From Chthoniobacterales bacterium (GTDB lineage: Bacteria > Verrucomicrobiota > Verrucomicrobiia > Chthoniobacterales > UBA10450), in NCBI GenBank assembly GCA_035274845.1, contig DATENU010000024.1, positions 248,001 through 312,000 on the forward strand: a DNA stretch of 64,000 bases. Direction: 5' to 3'. A program made the translations under genes and the position numbers. Every line of letters begins with the position of its first letter. Positions within the stretch are counted from its first letter, which is position 1. Below the pieces are notes generated by a model. It was not told the origin of the DNA. It worked only from the letters and a program-made list of their open reading frames with translations, and made no database searches. Of this stretch, positions 45,368-53,617 are shown one piece after another.

Positions 45368-45433
45368 AATCGTGCTCATGCTCGTGCTCGGCTGCCACGA
45401 TTTCGATCACTACCAGGAGCACGAGCACGATTT
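45368..45433. repeat. Inverted repeat of GTGCTC units upstream of polB and the M20 peptidase gene
   Basis: Left arm AATCGTGCTCATGCTCGTGCTC (45368-45389 in two pieces) and right arm GAGCACGAGCACGATTT (45417-45433) in opposite orientation. It lies in the divergent gap, so it may mark or influence both promoters, or be another dispersed repeat. Confidence 0.6.
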
Positions 45434-45489
45434 CGAAGGGAAGAGATTCAACCTATGCTTTTTCAGCGCAGCTCTGTTATACGTGGCGG

Positions 45490-46827
45490 ATGAAGATTCG
45501 TTTTCTTTCCATCGTCTTGTCGCTGGCCGCCGCTCCGATTTTCGCGCAACAGACTCCCCAGGCCATCGCCGACGCCGAGTTGCCGTCTTTGCTCACGATC
45601 TACAAGGACTTGCATACGCACCCGGAGCTTTCGACGCATGAGGAACGCTCGGCCGCGATCGTGGCGAAGGAACTCAAAGCGGCCGGCTACGAGGTCACCG
45701 AGCGCGTCGGCAAATACGACAAGCCGGGCCTGACCTGTTTCGGCGTGGTTGGGATAATGAAAAACGGAGACGGCCCGACGGTCGCGATCCGGACCGACCT
45801 GGATGCGCTGCCCGTCAAGGAAGAAACGGGCGTTCCCTACGCGAGCACCGTCACGACGAAGAACGACGCCGGACAGGAAGTCGGTGTGATGCACGCGTGC
45901 GGCCACGACATTCACATGTCGACCTTCATCGGGACGGCGCGCGCCCTGGCAAAACTGAAGGACAAATGGAAAGGCACGCTGGTTATGATCGGCCAACCGG
46001 CGGAGGAAACGGTCGGCGGCGCCCGGGCCTTATTGAAGGACGGGCTTTACACACGGTGGCCGAAACCGGCTTACGTCCTCGGCCTGCACGATGACGCGGA
46101 GATCGCGACGGGACAGATCGGCGTCACGGAAGGTTACTGCTACGCGAATGTCGATTCCGTTGACGTAACCGTGCGCGGCGTGGGCGGTCACGGCGCTTAC
46201 CCGCACAAAACGAAGGACCCGGTGGTGCTCGCCGCGGAAATGATCACGGCGTGGCAAACGATCGCCAGCCGCGAGAACAATCCGATTGACCCCATCGTGA
46301 TCACCGTCGGCTCGATTCATGGCGGCACGAAGCACAATATAATTTCCAACGAGGTGAAGATGCAATTGACCGTCCGCACCTATAAACAGGAAGTGCGGGA
46401 CCGGGTTCTGGCCGCGATCGAGCGGATCGCGAAAGGAGTCGCCGCCACCGCCGGTATCCCGGCCGACCTCGCGCCGATCGTAAGTGTGGAAAAAGATCAA
46501 TACACGCCCGCTACCTACAACAATCCTGAACTGACCAAACGCGTGTCCGCCGTCATGAAGGCGGCGCTCGGCCCCGACAGCATCGTCGCGAAAGACCCCA
46601 CCATGGGGGGCGAAGATTTTTCCGAATACAGCCTGCCTGACCACTCCATCCCGGCTTTCATGTTCAACGTCGGCGCAGTCGATCCCGCGAAAGCGGCCGA
46701 GAGCAAGAAGAGCGGCACCCCCTTGCCGAGCCTCCACTCCAGCAAATTCGCGCCCGTGCCCGAGCCCACGATCAAAACAGGGTTGATTGGAATGGTCTCC
46801 GCCGTGCTGGACCTGATGAAGAAATAG
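45490..46827 (+). CDS. M20 family amidohydrolase/peptidase (hippurate hydrolase-like), exported
   Basis: 445 residues with a signal peptide ('FLSIVLSLAAAPIFAQ'). Removes acyl or aminoacyl groups from N-acyl amino acids or peptides with two metal ions. Metal and catalytic motifs: 'MHACGHDIHMS' near 136, 'GQPAEETVGGA' near 173, the dimerisation-domain 'GVGGHGAYPHKTKDP' near 235, 'TMGGEDFSEY' near 372, and 'LPSLHSSKFAPVPEP' near 415 with the last metal His. All ligands are in place. Most family members are cytoplasmic; export suggests use of environmental peptides. Substrate not deducible. Confidence 0.93.
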   Translation: MKIRFLSIVLSLAAAPIFAQQTPQAIADAELPSLLTIYKDLHTHPELSTHEERSAAIVAKELKAAGYEVTERVGKYDKPGLTCFGVVGIMKNGDGPTVAIRTDLDALPVKEETGVPYASTVTTKNDAGQEVGVMHACGHDIHMSTFIGTARALAKLKDKWKGTLVMIGQPAEETVGGARALLKDGLYTRWPKPAYVLGLHDDAEIATGQIGVTEGYCYANVDSVDVTVRGVGGHGAYPHKTKDPVVLAAEMITAWQTIASRENNPIDPIVITVGSIHGGTKHNIISNEVKMQLTVRTYKQEVRDRVLAAIERIAKGVAATAGIPADLAPIVSVEKDQYTPATYNNPELTKRVSAVMKAALGPDSIVAKDPTMGGEDFSEYSLPDHSIPAFMFNVGAVDPAKAAESKKSGTPLPSLHSSKFAPVPEPTIKTGLIGMVSAVLDLMKK

Positions 46828-46905
46828 TGAGGAGTGCCGGCGCGTCTACGGCGGTGGCAGAAGGTGGGTGAAGTGTGCAACGTCCGTCGTTCGCTCCATC
46901 CATGG

Positions 46906-47613
46906 TTAAACCTTTCGTTGGGAGTGTGTAATGAGGTCATCTAACGTCCAGCCCGTAATCAGAGACATGTTCGGAAGTAGAAGCTTCCCGCGCCGAGTGA
47001 ATCCGCCACGCGAAATGAAGTATCCGAACGACATCGTTTCGGCGTAGAGCGCGCCGCAAAACTCGCGAAGCTCCTTGACCCCTGAAGGCGCCAACCATGC
47101 TTTGCACTGCGCGGCGCCTCGTCTGCCGTCCTTTTCTAGGATCACGTCAAGACCCCCATCGTTTGTGCGTGGCGTAGTGCGCGCGGCGAAGCCAAGCGCA
47201 CGAAAAGCTTCTGCGCAGTGATACTCAAACTCTAGTTCCGATAGACTCATCCAGAATGCGCGTAACGTGCGATTGTGCTGCTCCTTAGCGGCTAAGTCGC
47301 GCGCCGCCGCCTCGCGGCGGGCAAGCGATTCAGCCTCTTCCTGGGCTCGCTTTCGTTGCGCGCATTCGGAGCAGTAGGCGTGCACCGTGGAATTGAGAAC
47401 GTCATCTCCACCGCAGCAAACAACTGTCGCGTCGCAGCCACCGAGGCTCATAACGGGCGGATACCCCCACTCGTTAGTATCCGCGGCTATGAGATACCGA
47501 CAGGTCCCTCTGCACGGGTTGTCCGGATCAGACGCGTTGTAGCAGTTGGTTGCTTCTTCGTAAATACGATCATAGCGCGAGCGGAAAACCTCTTCGGCGT
47601 CAATGTCGTGCAT
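46906..47613 (-). CDS. Mrr-like restriction endonuclease with N-terminal cysteine-rich part
   Basis: 235 residues. The C-terminal half is a PD-(D/E)XK nuclease of the Mrr type: 'FEYHCAEAFRALGFAARTTPR' near 130, 'NDGGLDVILEKDGRRGAAQCKAW' near 152 with Asp, Gln and Lys of the active site, and 'VKELREFCGALYAE' near 182. The N-terminal half has many Cys ('CRGTCRYLI', 'CDATVVCCGGDD', 'AYCSECAQRKRA') that could bind zinc, and a charged helical linker. Mrr-type nucleases cut modified or foreign DNA. It lies in a cassette-like array beside a TIR gene. The stop codon is part of a GTTTAAC core site. Confidence 0.8.
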   Translation of the reverse strand: MHDIDAEEVFRSRYDRIYEEATNCYNASDPDNPCRGTCRYLIAADTNEWGYPPVMSLGGCDATVVCCGGDDVLNSTVHAYCSECAQRKRAQEEAESLARREAAARDLAAKEQHNRTLRAFWMSLSELEFEYHCAEAFRALGFAARTTPRTNDGGLDVILEKDGRRGAAQCKAWLAPSGVKELREFCGALYAETMSFGYFISRGGFTRRGKLLLPNMSLITGWTLDDLITHSQRKV

Positions 47614-47627
47614 GCGTGGGACGAAAG

Positions 47628-47747
47628 GCCTAACGAGAATAAGATAAGCCGCCGCGAGCGAGGGTACCCGTCGCTGCGGGACAGGGTAAGGAAGTCATCA
47701 CAATACTAAACATAATGCCGGCTCGCGGTCGGCTCCATCGATTAGAT
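47628..47747 (-). other. attC-like recombination site upstream of the Mrr-like gene
   Basis: Minus strand: ATCTAAT (R'' at 47747-47741), spacer, GCCGACCGCGAG (47733-47722), variable centre, CTCGCGGCGGC (47658-47648), TTATCTTATTCTC, GTTAGGC (R' at 47634-47628). The two inner arms pair over 11 bp with one unpaired A, which resembles the extrahelical base of real attC sites, and the 3' part GCGGCTTATCT...CGTTAGGC matches the right-hand attC consensus. Length 120 bases is within the known range. Confidence 0.6.
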
Positions 47748-48321
47748 GACATGTTGGGAGTTCTCGGGTGCGGGTCTGGGACCTACACCCGACAATATGA
47801 ATAAGTGTTGGCACACTGAGTTGTCCTCACACGAGGGAATCCGCTCGGAGTCTAATTCGCGCAAAACGCTGATCAAGCCTGGAATCGACAGTCCACCAGG
47901 AGTTTTAGGTGGTGGTTTGCCAGGTGGGCGGGAGCAACCCGAGGCCGGCGCAGCGGCTTAAGAAGGAAGCGTTTCTTTGCTGGGCGGCGAAGCTTCAGCA
48001 GAAGAGCCGATACTCTAAGCCCAAATCGACATCCCACTTTGGGAACGTGAGGCGAGCCTGTGGCCTAACCTGAAAAGGCTAAACGCCCTTCTTTGACGCC
48101 TTAGATTGGGCCGCCTCCAGTTCCTCTTCAACCGATCGCATTGATCAAATGGTGCTCTCACTGCGGTGAGAAGCAACGGATCGGAGAGCCGTTGGAACAC
48201 CAATCCCATCGAGCCGACCGAAGAGGAAGAGCGCCAAAGAATCAACCGCCACCCTTCTCACCCAAACCTTAATGAATTAAAACTACCTATCCCGCATCCA
48301 CGCTTGACTCCCTACATAGGG
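47748..48321. other. Gap of about 570 bases without a supported gene
   Basis: Open frames here are short and lack recognisable domains or ribosome binding sites; the longest (47746-47961 plus, 48015-48245 minus) look accidental. A GCCTAAC/GTTAGGC core-type site lies at 48063-48069 and an ATCTAAG at 48100-48106, so the stretch may be one or two non-coding or decayed cassettes. No tRNA or terminator is seen. Confidence 0.5.
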
Positions 48322-48322
48322 G

Positions 48323-49213
48323 TTAGGCGACGGTTGATTGCTGTTGAATCTCATCGGAGGAGGTCATTTTCCCGATTATTTCAAGTAGCTTGACAAAGTC
48401 GGGGTTTGATTCCCCGACTGCAAGAGGTTTGAGTAATCGCTCATCATACCATCTCGTGTATGAGCCCAAAAGTCGGGCGGCAAGCGAGTGGTCGAGTAGG
48501 TTGTCGGCATAAATTAGAGCCCATCGCTCGAAATAATGGACTACACGGAAGAAGTGATCCGCATACGGTGATAAAGTGCTGGGTTCGCGTTGAAAGCGCT
48601 CGAAGTCGGTGAGGGTTGGCAGGGTAGCAATCTTGCCTTCTTGAACGAGTTCTAAAAAGTTGCTCACCTGAATGCGACTCTCATGGACAAGCGGAGTATG
48701 CCACTCGTCATAAACGCGAAGCGCCCGATCAATACGACGCTCTTCGGTAATCCAGTATTTTGCTTTCGCATTGAACTCGTCCGGCGCAAATGGGGTTAAC
48801 GTGGCCAAAATCCGGCGCATCCCGTCCGCCCAGTCCCGGAATAGGTCAACGCGTTGAAGGTCGGTCAGCGTCTCTCCGGCGCCGATACTGTGTTCAGGAA
48901 TTTCGCAGTCATCAAGGCGAACGGGAATAAACCATGATTGATCGTGCCGTCTCTTACTCAGTTCTCCGATGGCGAAGCCAAGCTCGGTGTTCATGAACGT
49001 TACTGGACGATCCCAATACTGCTTGGAGAAACACGCCATGAAAATTGCTCCTTGTCGGATAGCTTGGCGGATGGCGTCCTGCCAATGTAGCCCGGGAGCA
49101 ATAGAATCTCTATCAAGCCACACATCAACGCCCGCCGCCCTAAGTGTTTCAGTAATGCGATCCACGTGTTCGGAATCTCCGCGCACATAGGAAATAAAGA
49201 CGTGAGTTGCCAT
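48323..49213 (-). CDS. TIR-domain protein, probable defence NADase
   Basis: 296 residues. Residues 1 to about 130 are a TIR domain: 'THVFISYVRGDSEHVDRITETLR' at the start, 'VDVWLDRDSIAPGLHWQDAI' near 29, 'FMACFSKQYWDR' near 57, and 'MNTELGFAIGELSKR' near 74, with the Glu that is catalytic in NAD-cleaving TIR proteins. The C-terminal half (about 150-290) is helical ('HFFRVVHYFERWALIYADNLLDHSLAARLLGSY' pattern) and reminds me of DUF4760; it may sense infection or mediate oligomers. Abortive-infection defence by NAD depletion is a reasonable inference. The stop lies inside a GCCTAAC core site. Confidence 0.85.
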   Translation of the reverse strand: MATHVFISYVRGDSEHVDRITETLRAAGVDVWLDRDSIAPGLHWQDAIRQAIRQGAIFMACFSKQYWDRPVTFMNTELGFAIGELSKRRHDQSWFIPVRLDDCEIPEHSIGAGETLTDLQRVDLFRDWADGMRRILATLTPFAPDEFNAKAKYWITEERRIDRALRVYDEWHTPLVHESRIQVSNFLELVQEGKIATLPTLTDFERFQREPSTLSPYADHFFRVVHYFERWALIYADNLLDHSLAARLLGSYTRWYDERLLKPLAVGESNPDFVKLLEIIGKMTSSDEIQQQSTVA

Positions 49214-49252
49214 ATGGACTTAACTGCTGGCTACTTGAGGGTGCGGCTAGTC

Positions 49253-49324
49253 GGCTAACGAGAATTATGCTGCAAAATGTCGTATAACAAGGCGACGTTT
49301 TGCAGCCTGTTTCTGAAGTTTGCT
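49253..49324 (-). other. attC-like recombination site upstream of the TIR gene
   Basis: Minus strand: AGCAAAC (R'' at 49324-49318), 11 bases, a stem arm GCTGC-AAAACGTCG, a 10-nt loop, the matching arm CGACATTTT-GCAGC (one mismatch in 14 bp), ATAATTCTC, then GTTAGCC (R' at 49259-49253). Layout, 72-base size and the AAC...GTT ends fit attC; R'' deviates from RYYYAAC at two positions. It shares CTAACGAGAAT (plus strand) with the site at 47630-47640. Confidence 0.5.
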
Positions 49325-49792
49325 GGGGAGAACGCAGTGATGGACTGCACACGGCGATGATCCCGCCTGCCCCCCAAACCAGGCAAGCCGAAACTCCTCG
49401 ATCAGGCATGTCCATCCCGGGGGCACGTCTGCGGCCCAGCGGCGGGTAAACTGTGTCCAATATCGAACGGGGGACGCCTCGACTGAGCGAGGCGGCTACA
49501 GCACTGCTCGCGGAGCTCTCAATTCTCAACTCTCAACTTCCGCCAGCGTGGTTTTCACGCGGCCGGGTCCAGACGGCGGTTTCAAACCGCCGCTCCTTGG
49601 GGCGTTTCAAAGAAACGCTCTGCAAAGCTTATCCAGGATGGCGCTGTAGCGGCCTTTAAGGGAGAACGGCCCGCGAATCACGCGAATGGACGCGAAAGAA
49701 GAGGGAATGATTCCGAGCGGACGGCGCAGCGCGCCGTCCCTACCATTAATTCGCGCCCATTCGCGTCAATTCGCGGGCAACTTTCCTCCGGC
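49325..49792. repeat. Repeat-rich gap between the defence island and ftsZ
   Basis: No gene. Contents: a '...GGCTACA' hairpin at 49475-49501 (CGCCTCG/CGAGGCG), heptad-like CTCAATT/CTCAACT runs near 49517-49540, a family-2 palindrome at 49574-49600, a small hairpin GCGTTTC/GAAACGC at 49602-49618, a long imperfect inverted repeat (49669-49696 with 49750-49778, motif CGCGAAT) enclosing a family-1 palindrome at 49718-49744. Transcription of the dcw cluster from the minus strand ends somewhere here; no classical terminator is seen. Confidence 0.75.
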
Positions 49793-51301
49793 TCATTTTA
49801 CCCGCACGTTCTTGCGGAGAAACGTCGGCACATCCAAATCCTGGCCTTCGACGATGGTCGGCTCGCTTTTCTCGAACCGGCCCCGGGTGACCGGCTCGAA
49901 CTGCATGACTTCCTGGCGAGCTTGCGGCCGTTTCTCGGCAGCCGGTTGGGGTTCCTTGAAGATGGCCGGCTTCTTGCGCGGTAGAATTACCCGGGGCGGC
50001 GGCAGGGGCGCTTCGACTCCCGGTGGTTCGGGCAGCTCCGCCACGAGCTCAGGTTCCGGCTCGGGCTCGCGTTGGATTGGCTCAACCGAAGTTGGAGTCG
50101 TAAGATCCGCTTCGATCAATTCAGGCGTAAAGACCGTATGCTCCGCGACCGGCTCGGGCTCGGGCTCGGTCTCGGTCTCGACCACCGGCGGCGCTTCCTG
50201 TTGTTGTTCCCAGATCGGTGGCTGAGACTCGACGAATGGTTCAGGTTCCGCCGGCAACGCTTTCAGTTTCGCAATTTTCGCCGGCTTTTTGGCAACGGGC
50301 GGCGCGATCTCCGTTTCTTCTTCTTCGCCCGCGAGGGAACTGATCAACGTCACACTGAGCCGATTCCCCATTCGCAAATCGACCGTCGTTCCGAAAATGA
50401 TGTGGGTGTCGTCGCTAATATGTTTGCCCAGCTCCTGCATCAGGATTTCCACTTCCGTCAGGGTCATGGCGGGACCGCCCGAAACCTGGACCAGGACATG
50501 CGACGCATCCGCGAGCATCCGGCCCCGATCCATGAGGGGGTTCTTCAACGCCTGGGTGAGCGCGTCGTGGGCGCGATTGCCGGACTCCGATTCGCCGAAC
50601 CCAAACAGGCAGCGGCCGCTTGGGCTCCTGAGCGCCGTAATCAAATCGTCGAACCCGATCCGGATAAGTCCAGGCCGCTGAATCAGGTTCACGATCGAGC
50701 GCACGCTTTGACTGATCATCTGGTCCGCCGCAGCGAACGCCTGATGAATCCCCGCTTTCGGCGCGACCATGTCGCCGAGCCGATCGTTCTCGAAACAAAT
50801 GACTGCGTCGCAGTGCTCACGCAATCTCGCCAGCGCTTCCTTCCCCTGGGCCAGCCGCCGCTTTCCTTCAAAGGCGAAGGGCAAGGTCGCGAATCCAAGC
50901 ACGAGCGCTCCGTTCTCGCGCGCGACCTGCGCCACCGCCGGCGCCGCCCCGGACCCGGTCCCGCCGCCGAGGCCGGCACAAACGAAAATCATCCGCGCAT
51001 CGGTGAGCGCCGCGCGAAGTTCGTCCGCTGATTCGAAGGCAGCGTTGTAACCAACCTCCGGGTCGCCGCCGGCGCCGAGTCCGCGCGTCACCGTTCGGCC
51101 AAGCTGCACCTTTGTTGCCGCCACCGAGCTGGCGAGCGATTGCACATCGGTGTTGATGGCGATCAGGTCGGCCTTCTCGAGACCATCCAGCACGACGCGG
51201 TCGAGGACATTCGTGCCCGCGCCGCCGACGCCGACCACCTTGATCGGAATGTCTTCCTCGGCCCGTTCCGGCAGGTTGTAATTGCGATTGAGTTGAATCA
51301 T
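49793..51301 (-). CDS. ftsZ: Cell division protein FtsZ, with long C-terminal linker and altered T7 loop
   Basis: 502 residues; tubulin-like GTPase that forms the division ring. Nucleotide-binding motifs are normal: 'VVGVGGAGTNVLDR' near 23, 'AGLGGGTGSGAAPAVAQ' near 112. The T7 loop, which activates GTP hydrolysis in the neighbouring subunit, reads 'LIRIGFDDL' near 213, where E. coli has 'LINVDFADV': the Asn and first Asp are replaced, the second Asp kept. A Glu/Pro-rich linker of about 140 residues follows, and the C-terminal peptide 'VPTFLRKN' should bind FtsA. Last gene of the dcw run, 13 bases after ftsA. Confidence 0.96.
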   Translation of the reverse strand: MIQLNRNYNLPERAEEDIPIKVVGVGGAGTNVLDRVVLDGLEKADLIAINTDVQSLASSVAATKVQLGRTVTRGLGAGGDPEVGYNAAFESADELRAALTDARMIFVCAGLGGGTGSGAAPAVAQVARENGALVLGFATLPFAFEGKRRLAQGKEALARLREHCDAVICFENDRLGDMVAPKAGIHQAFAAADQMISQSVRSIVNLIQRPGLIRIGFDDLITALRSPSGRCLFGFGESESGNRAHDALTQALKNPLMDRGRMLADASHVLVQVSGGPAMTLTEVEILMQELGKHISDDTHIIFGTTVDLRMGNRLSVTLISSLAGEEEETEIAPPVAKKPAKIAKLKALPAEPEPFVESQPPIWEQQQEAPPVVETETEPEPEPVAEHTVFTPELIEADLTTPTSVEPIQREPEPEPELVAELPEPPGVEAPLPPPRVILPRKKPAIFKEPQPAAEKRPQARQEVMQFEPVTRGRFEKSEPTIVEGQDLDVPTFLRKNVRVK

Positions 51302-51314
51302 AGGCGTGTTGATT

Positions 51315-52529
51315 TCACGATCTCATCCCGTGGAAAAATTTCCCAAAAATGCGGCCCAGGCCACGGGTGGGACGCTCGTCGGCCTGCATGGCTTGCGCGT
51401 ATTTGATCAAACCGATCGCGGCCGAGAACTGCGGGTTCTCGAACGCACTCGTCAGCCCGGACATCGTCTGGGCGTGGGCGACGCGGGCCGGGAGCTCGAA
51501 GATCTCCTCCGCGAGATGATCGATCCCATTCAAGTGGCTGCATCCGCCGGTGATGAAGATTCCCTCCCCGATGTAATTGATAAACGGCTCCTCCTCGAGC
51601 TTGCGCTTCAGCAGCTCGAAGGTCTCCCGCAGGCGCAGGTGAATAATAGTGTTGAGCGTCTCCCGCTCGATTTCCTTTCCGGCAAATCCGGAATCGTCCT
51701 TCAAGAGAATGGTTTCGCCCGGCAGACAATTGCCCAGCGTCACGCTGCCTTCCCCGATTTTTAGTTTCTCGGCCCGCGTCATCGGGATGCGCAGGCCCAT
51801 GGAAATATCGTTGGTGATGTGATCGCCACCCACGGCGAGGACCCCGCTTTGCTTCACGGCGCCGTCCACGTACAAAATGTAATCGCTCGTTCCGCCGCCG
51901 ATATCGATGACGAGAGCTCCGAGATTCTTCTGGTGCTGGGTCAGAACCACCTGCGCGGAGGCCAGGGCCGTAAAGACAACATCCTCGACTTCGAGCGGCA
52001 GCTCTTTGACGCACCGGATCGTGTTCTGAATCCGGGTCCGCACTCCGTGGATGATATGGAAATCGGCTTCCAGTTTTTGCCCGAGCATGCCGACCGGATT
52101 GAGGACGCCATCCTGCCCGTCGACGTGGTAGTGCTGGATGATGGAATGAAGAAATGCATTCTGCGCGGGGATGCTTACCTCCCGGGCGTTGATCTTTACG
52201 TCCTCGATGTCCTGCTCGTCGATTTCGTCCCGTTCCTCCGGAAGCGAAACGGAGCCGCGATTATTGAAGCTCTGGATATGTGAACCGGCGATGCCGACGT
52301 AAACACTCCGGATCATCACGTCGCTCTTGGTCTCCGCATCGACGACCGCCTCATGCACGCACTTCATTGCGGTCTCGAAATCGACGATCTCGCCCTTGCG
52401 CACCCCACGCGAAGGCGCCTGGCCAACCCCAAGGATCTTGATTGTCCCGTCCGGGCGGCCTTCGCCCACGACGACGCAAATCTTGGAAGTGCCAATTTCG
52501 AGACCAACCATCAAGTCGCTGCTTGCCAT
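51315..52529 (-). CDS. ftsA: Cell division protein FtsA
   Basis: 404 residues; actin-like protein tethering FtsZ to the membrane. Phosphate 1 'LEIGTSKICVVVGEG' near 10, the 1C domain region near 85-165 ('NNRGSVSLPEERDEI'), phosphate 2 'VIDIGGGTSDYILYVDG' near 208, and adenosine motif 'FITGGCSHLNGIDHLAEEIF' near 330 are all recognisable. The C-terminus ends in a basic amphipathic stretch ('RGLGRIFGKFFHGM') as membrane anchor. Five bases separate it from ftsQ and thirteen from ftsZ, consistent with one transcript. Confidence 0.96.
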   Translation of the reverse strand: MASSDLMVGLEIGTSKICVVVGEGRPDGTIKILGVGQAPSRGVRKGEIVDFETAMKCVHEAVVDAETKSDVMIRSVYVGIAGSHIQSFNNRGSVSLPEERDEIDEQDIEDVKINAREVSIPAQNAFLHSIIQHYHVDGQDGVLNPVGMLGQKLEADFHIIHGVRTRIQNTIRCVKELPLEVEDVVFTALASAQVVLTQHQKNLGALVIDIGGGTSDYILYVDGAVKQSGVLAVGGDHITNDISMGLRIPMTRAEKLKIGEGSVTLGNCLPGETILLKDDSGFAGKEIERETLNTIIHLRLRETFELLKRKLEEEPFINYIGEGIFITGGCSHLNGIDHLAEEIFELPARVAHAQTMSGLTSAFENPQFSAAIGLIKYAQAMQADERPTRGLGRIFGKFFHGMRS

Positions 52530-52534
52530 TTCGT

Positions 52535-53617
52535 CTAATCCTTTCTGCTCTTTCGAAGAGGAATTGCTTTCCGTACCGTTGGTGGAGATTTCTTTGTTTC
52601 TGCCTTGGAAGAAGCCGGCGCCGGCTCCGTTTTTGCCAGAGGGTGGACCGGAATCGCCTTCAAAATTCGGGGCTCCGCGCCTTCCGGATCGATCGTATCA
52701 TTGATTACCTCGATCGAATTCCTGCCAAAAGTCACCGGAATATTTCGCTGCACGAGAAGATTCACGGTGGCGAGCTCGCGCTTCGAATCGTCCGCGTAAA
52801 CGAGAAACTGTTCCAGGCGCTGCAACTGCGTGTCGAGATTATCGAAGCCAAACGTGACCCGGGTGTGGTTCTTGTCCGAAACGAGAAGGCAATAACCTTT
52901 CGAGATATCGATCTCGCGAATCTGGAAACGGGTCTGCATGAAGCTGCCCATGCTCAGCCGCAAAAGCTCGAGCGCGGCCTTCGCTTCGAAAGAGTCGACG
53001 GTTTTTCCCGGCTCGAGCGATTCGCTCGTGCATCCCGTGATCAGCGGCAGGCCGAGATATTCAGGCAACAACTTCTTTTCTTTCATCAGAACTCCGCGCG
53101 CGTCCACCAGAAAAGCGACCTCGGAAGCAAATGGATCGGAAATTTGTTTCTCCGACGTAATCCAGGCAATCGGTTTGCGCTCGACGATTCGGAGATCGAT
53201 TTCGCCGGGCAACTTCCGGACGACCTCCACTTCATCCACCTGCGCCAGCAATTGAAGCCGGTCGTGGACCTGACTGAGATCGATCCCGAAAATATTTTCG
53301 CCCTCCTGCAAGCCGGCTGCTTTCAGAATTTGATCGCGTTGCAAAGTCCCGTCCGTTTGCACTTCGATCTGGCTGAGCCGGTAGTCCGGATTCTCGAAAA
53401 AGAGCCGCTTCGCTCCAAACCGGACTCCGAAGACCGCTCCGATACAAAGCGCGAGTCCGAGCAGAACCTTCGACACGACCACCAGGACCCGCCGATTGCG
53501 ATGCTGGGTGGCCTTGTGCGAACGAACCCGGACGTCGAGAAGATGCTGTTGCCGCCTCTGGCGCATGTTCGAGACGCGCTGATTTCGCGGGCGAAGACGT
53601 TGGTTCTTTGCTTTCAT
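52535..53617 (-). CDS. ftsQ: Cell division protein FtsQ/DivIB
   Basis: 360 residues from the ATG at 53617, whose last bases overlap the ddl stop (ATGA); the open frame reaches further up only inside ddl. A basic cytoplasmic N-terminus of about 45 residues ('RNQRVSNMRQRRQQHLL') is followed by one membrane helix ('VLVVVSKVLLGLALCIGAVFG' region) and a POTRA domain near 75-145 ('LSQIEVQTDGTLQRDQILKAAGL', 'DEVEVVRKLPGEIDLRIVERKPI'). The C-terminal tail is Lys/Pro-rich. It links the early ring to FtsW/FtsI in the periplasm. Confidence 0.92.
   Translation of the reverse strand: MKAKNQRLRPRNQRVSNMRQRRQQHLLDVRVRSHKATQHRNRRVLVVVSKVLLGLALCIGAVFGVRFGAKRLFFENPDYRLSQIEVQTDGTLQRDQILKAAGLQEGENIFGIDLSQVHDRLQLLAQVDEVEVVRKLPGEIDLRIVERKPIAWITSEKQISDPFASEVAFLVDARGVLMKEKKLLPEYLGLPLITGCTSESLEPGKTVDSFEAKAALELLRLSMGSFMQTRFQIREIDISKGYCLLVSDKNHTRVTFGFDNLDTQLQRLEQFLVYADDSKRELATVNLLVQRNIPVTFGRNSIEVINDTIDPEGAEPRILKAIPVHPLAKTEPAPASSKAETKKSPPTVRKAIPLRKSRKD

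Larger units (their letters stand above)
46905..49324 (-). mobile_element. Integron-type cassette array without integrase (CALIN-like), carrying defence-type genes
   Basis: Reading on the minus strand: attC-like site 49324-49253, TIR gene starting 39 bases later and stopping inside GCCTAAC (48328-48322), a 570-base part without a clear gene, attC-like site 47747-47628, Mrr-like gene starting 14 bases later and stopping inside GTTTAAC (46911-46905). Stops embedded in RYYYAAC and starts just after GTTAGSC are the standard anatomy of gene cassettes. Base composition is visibly lower in GC than both flanks. No integron integrase is in the window. Confidence 0.6.

Noticed and set aside
48063-48106. 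A possible third complete attC site between the TIR and Mrr-like genes
   Set aside because: A good GTTAGGC end is present, but the partner ATCTAAG is only about 40 bases away and the inner arms do not pair; kept only as a core-type site.
48399-48419. Stem-loop GTCGGGG-TTTGATT-CCCCGAC resembling a tRNA T arm
   Set aside because: It lies inside the TIR coding region and no anticodon or acceptor arms are near it.
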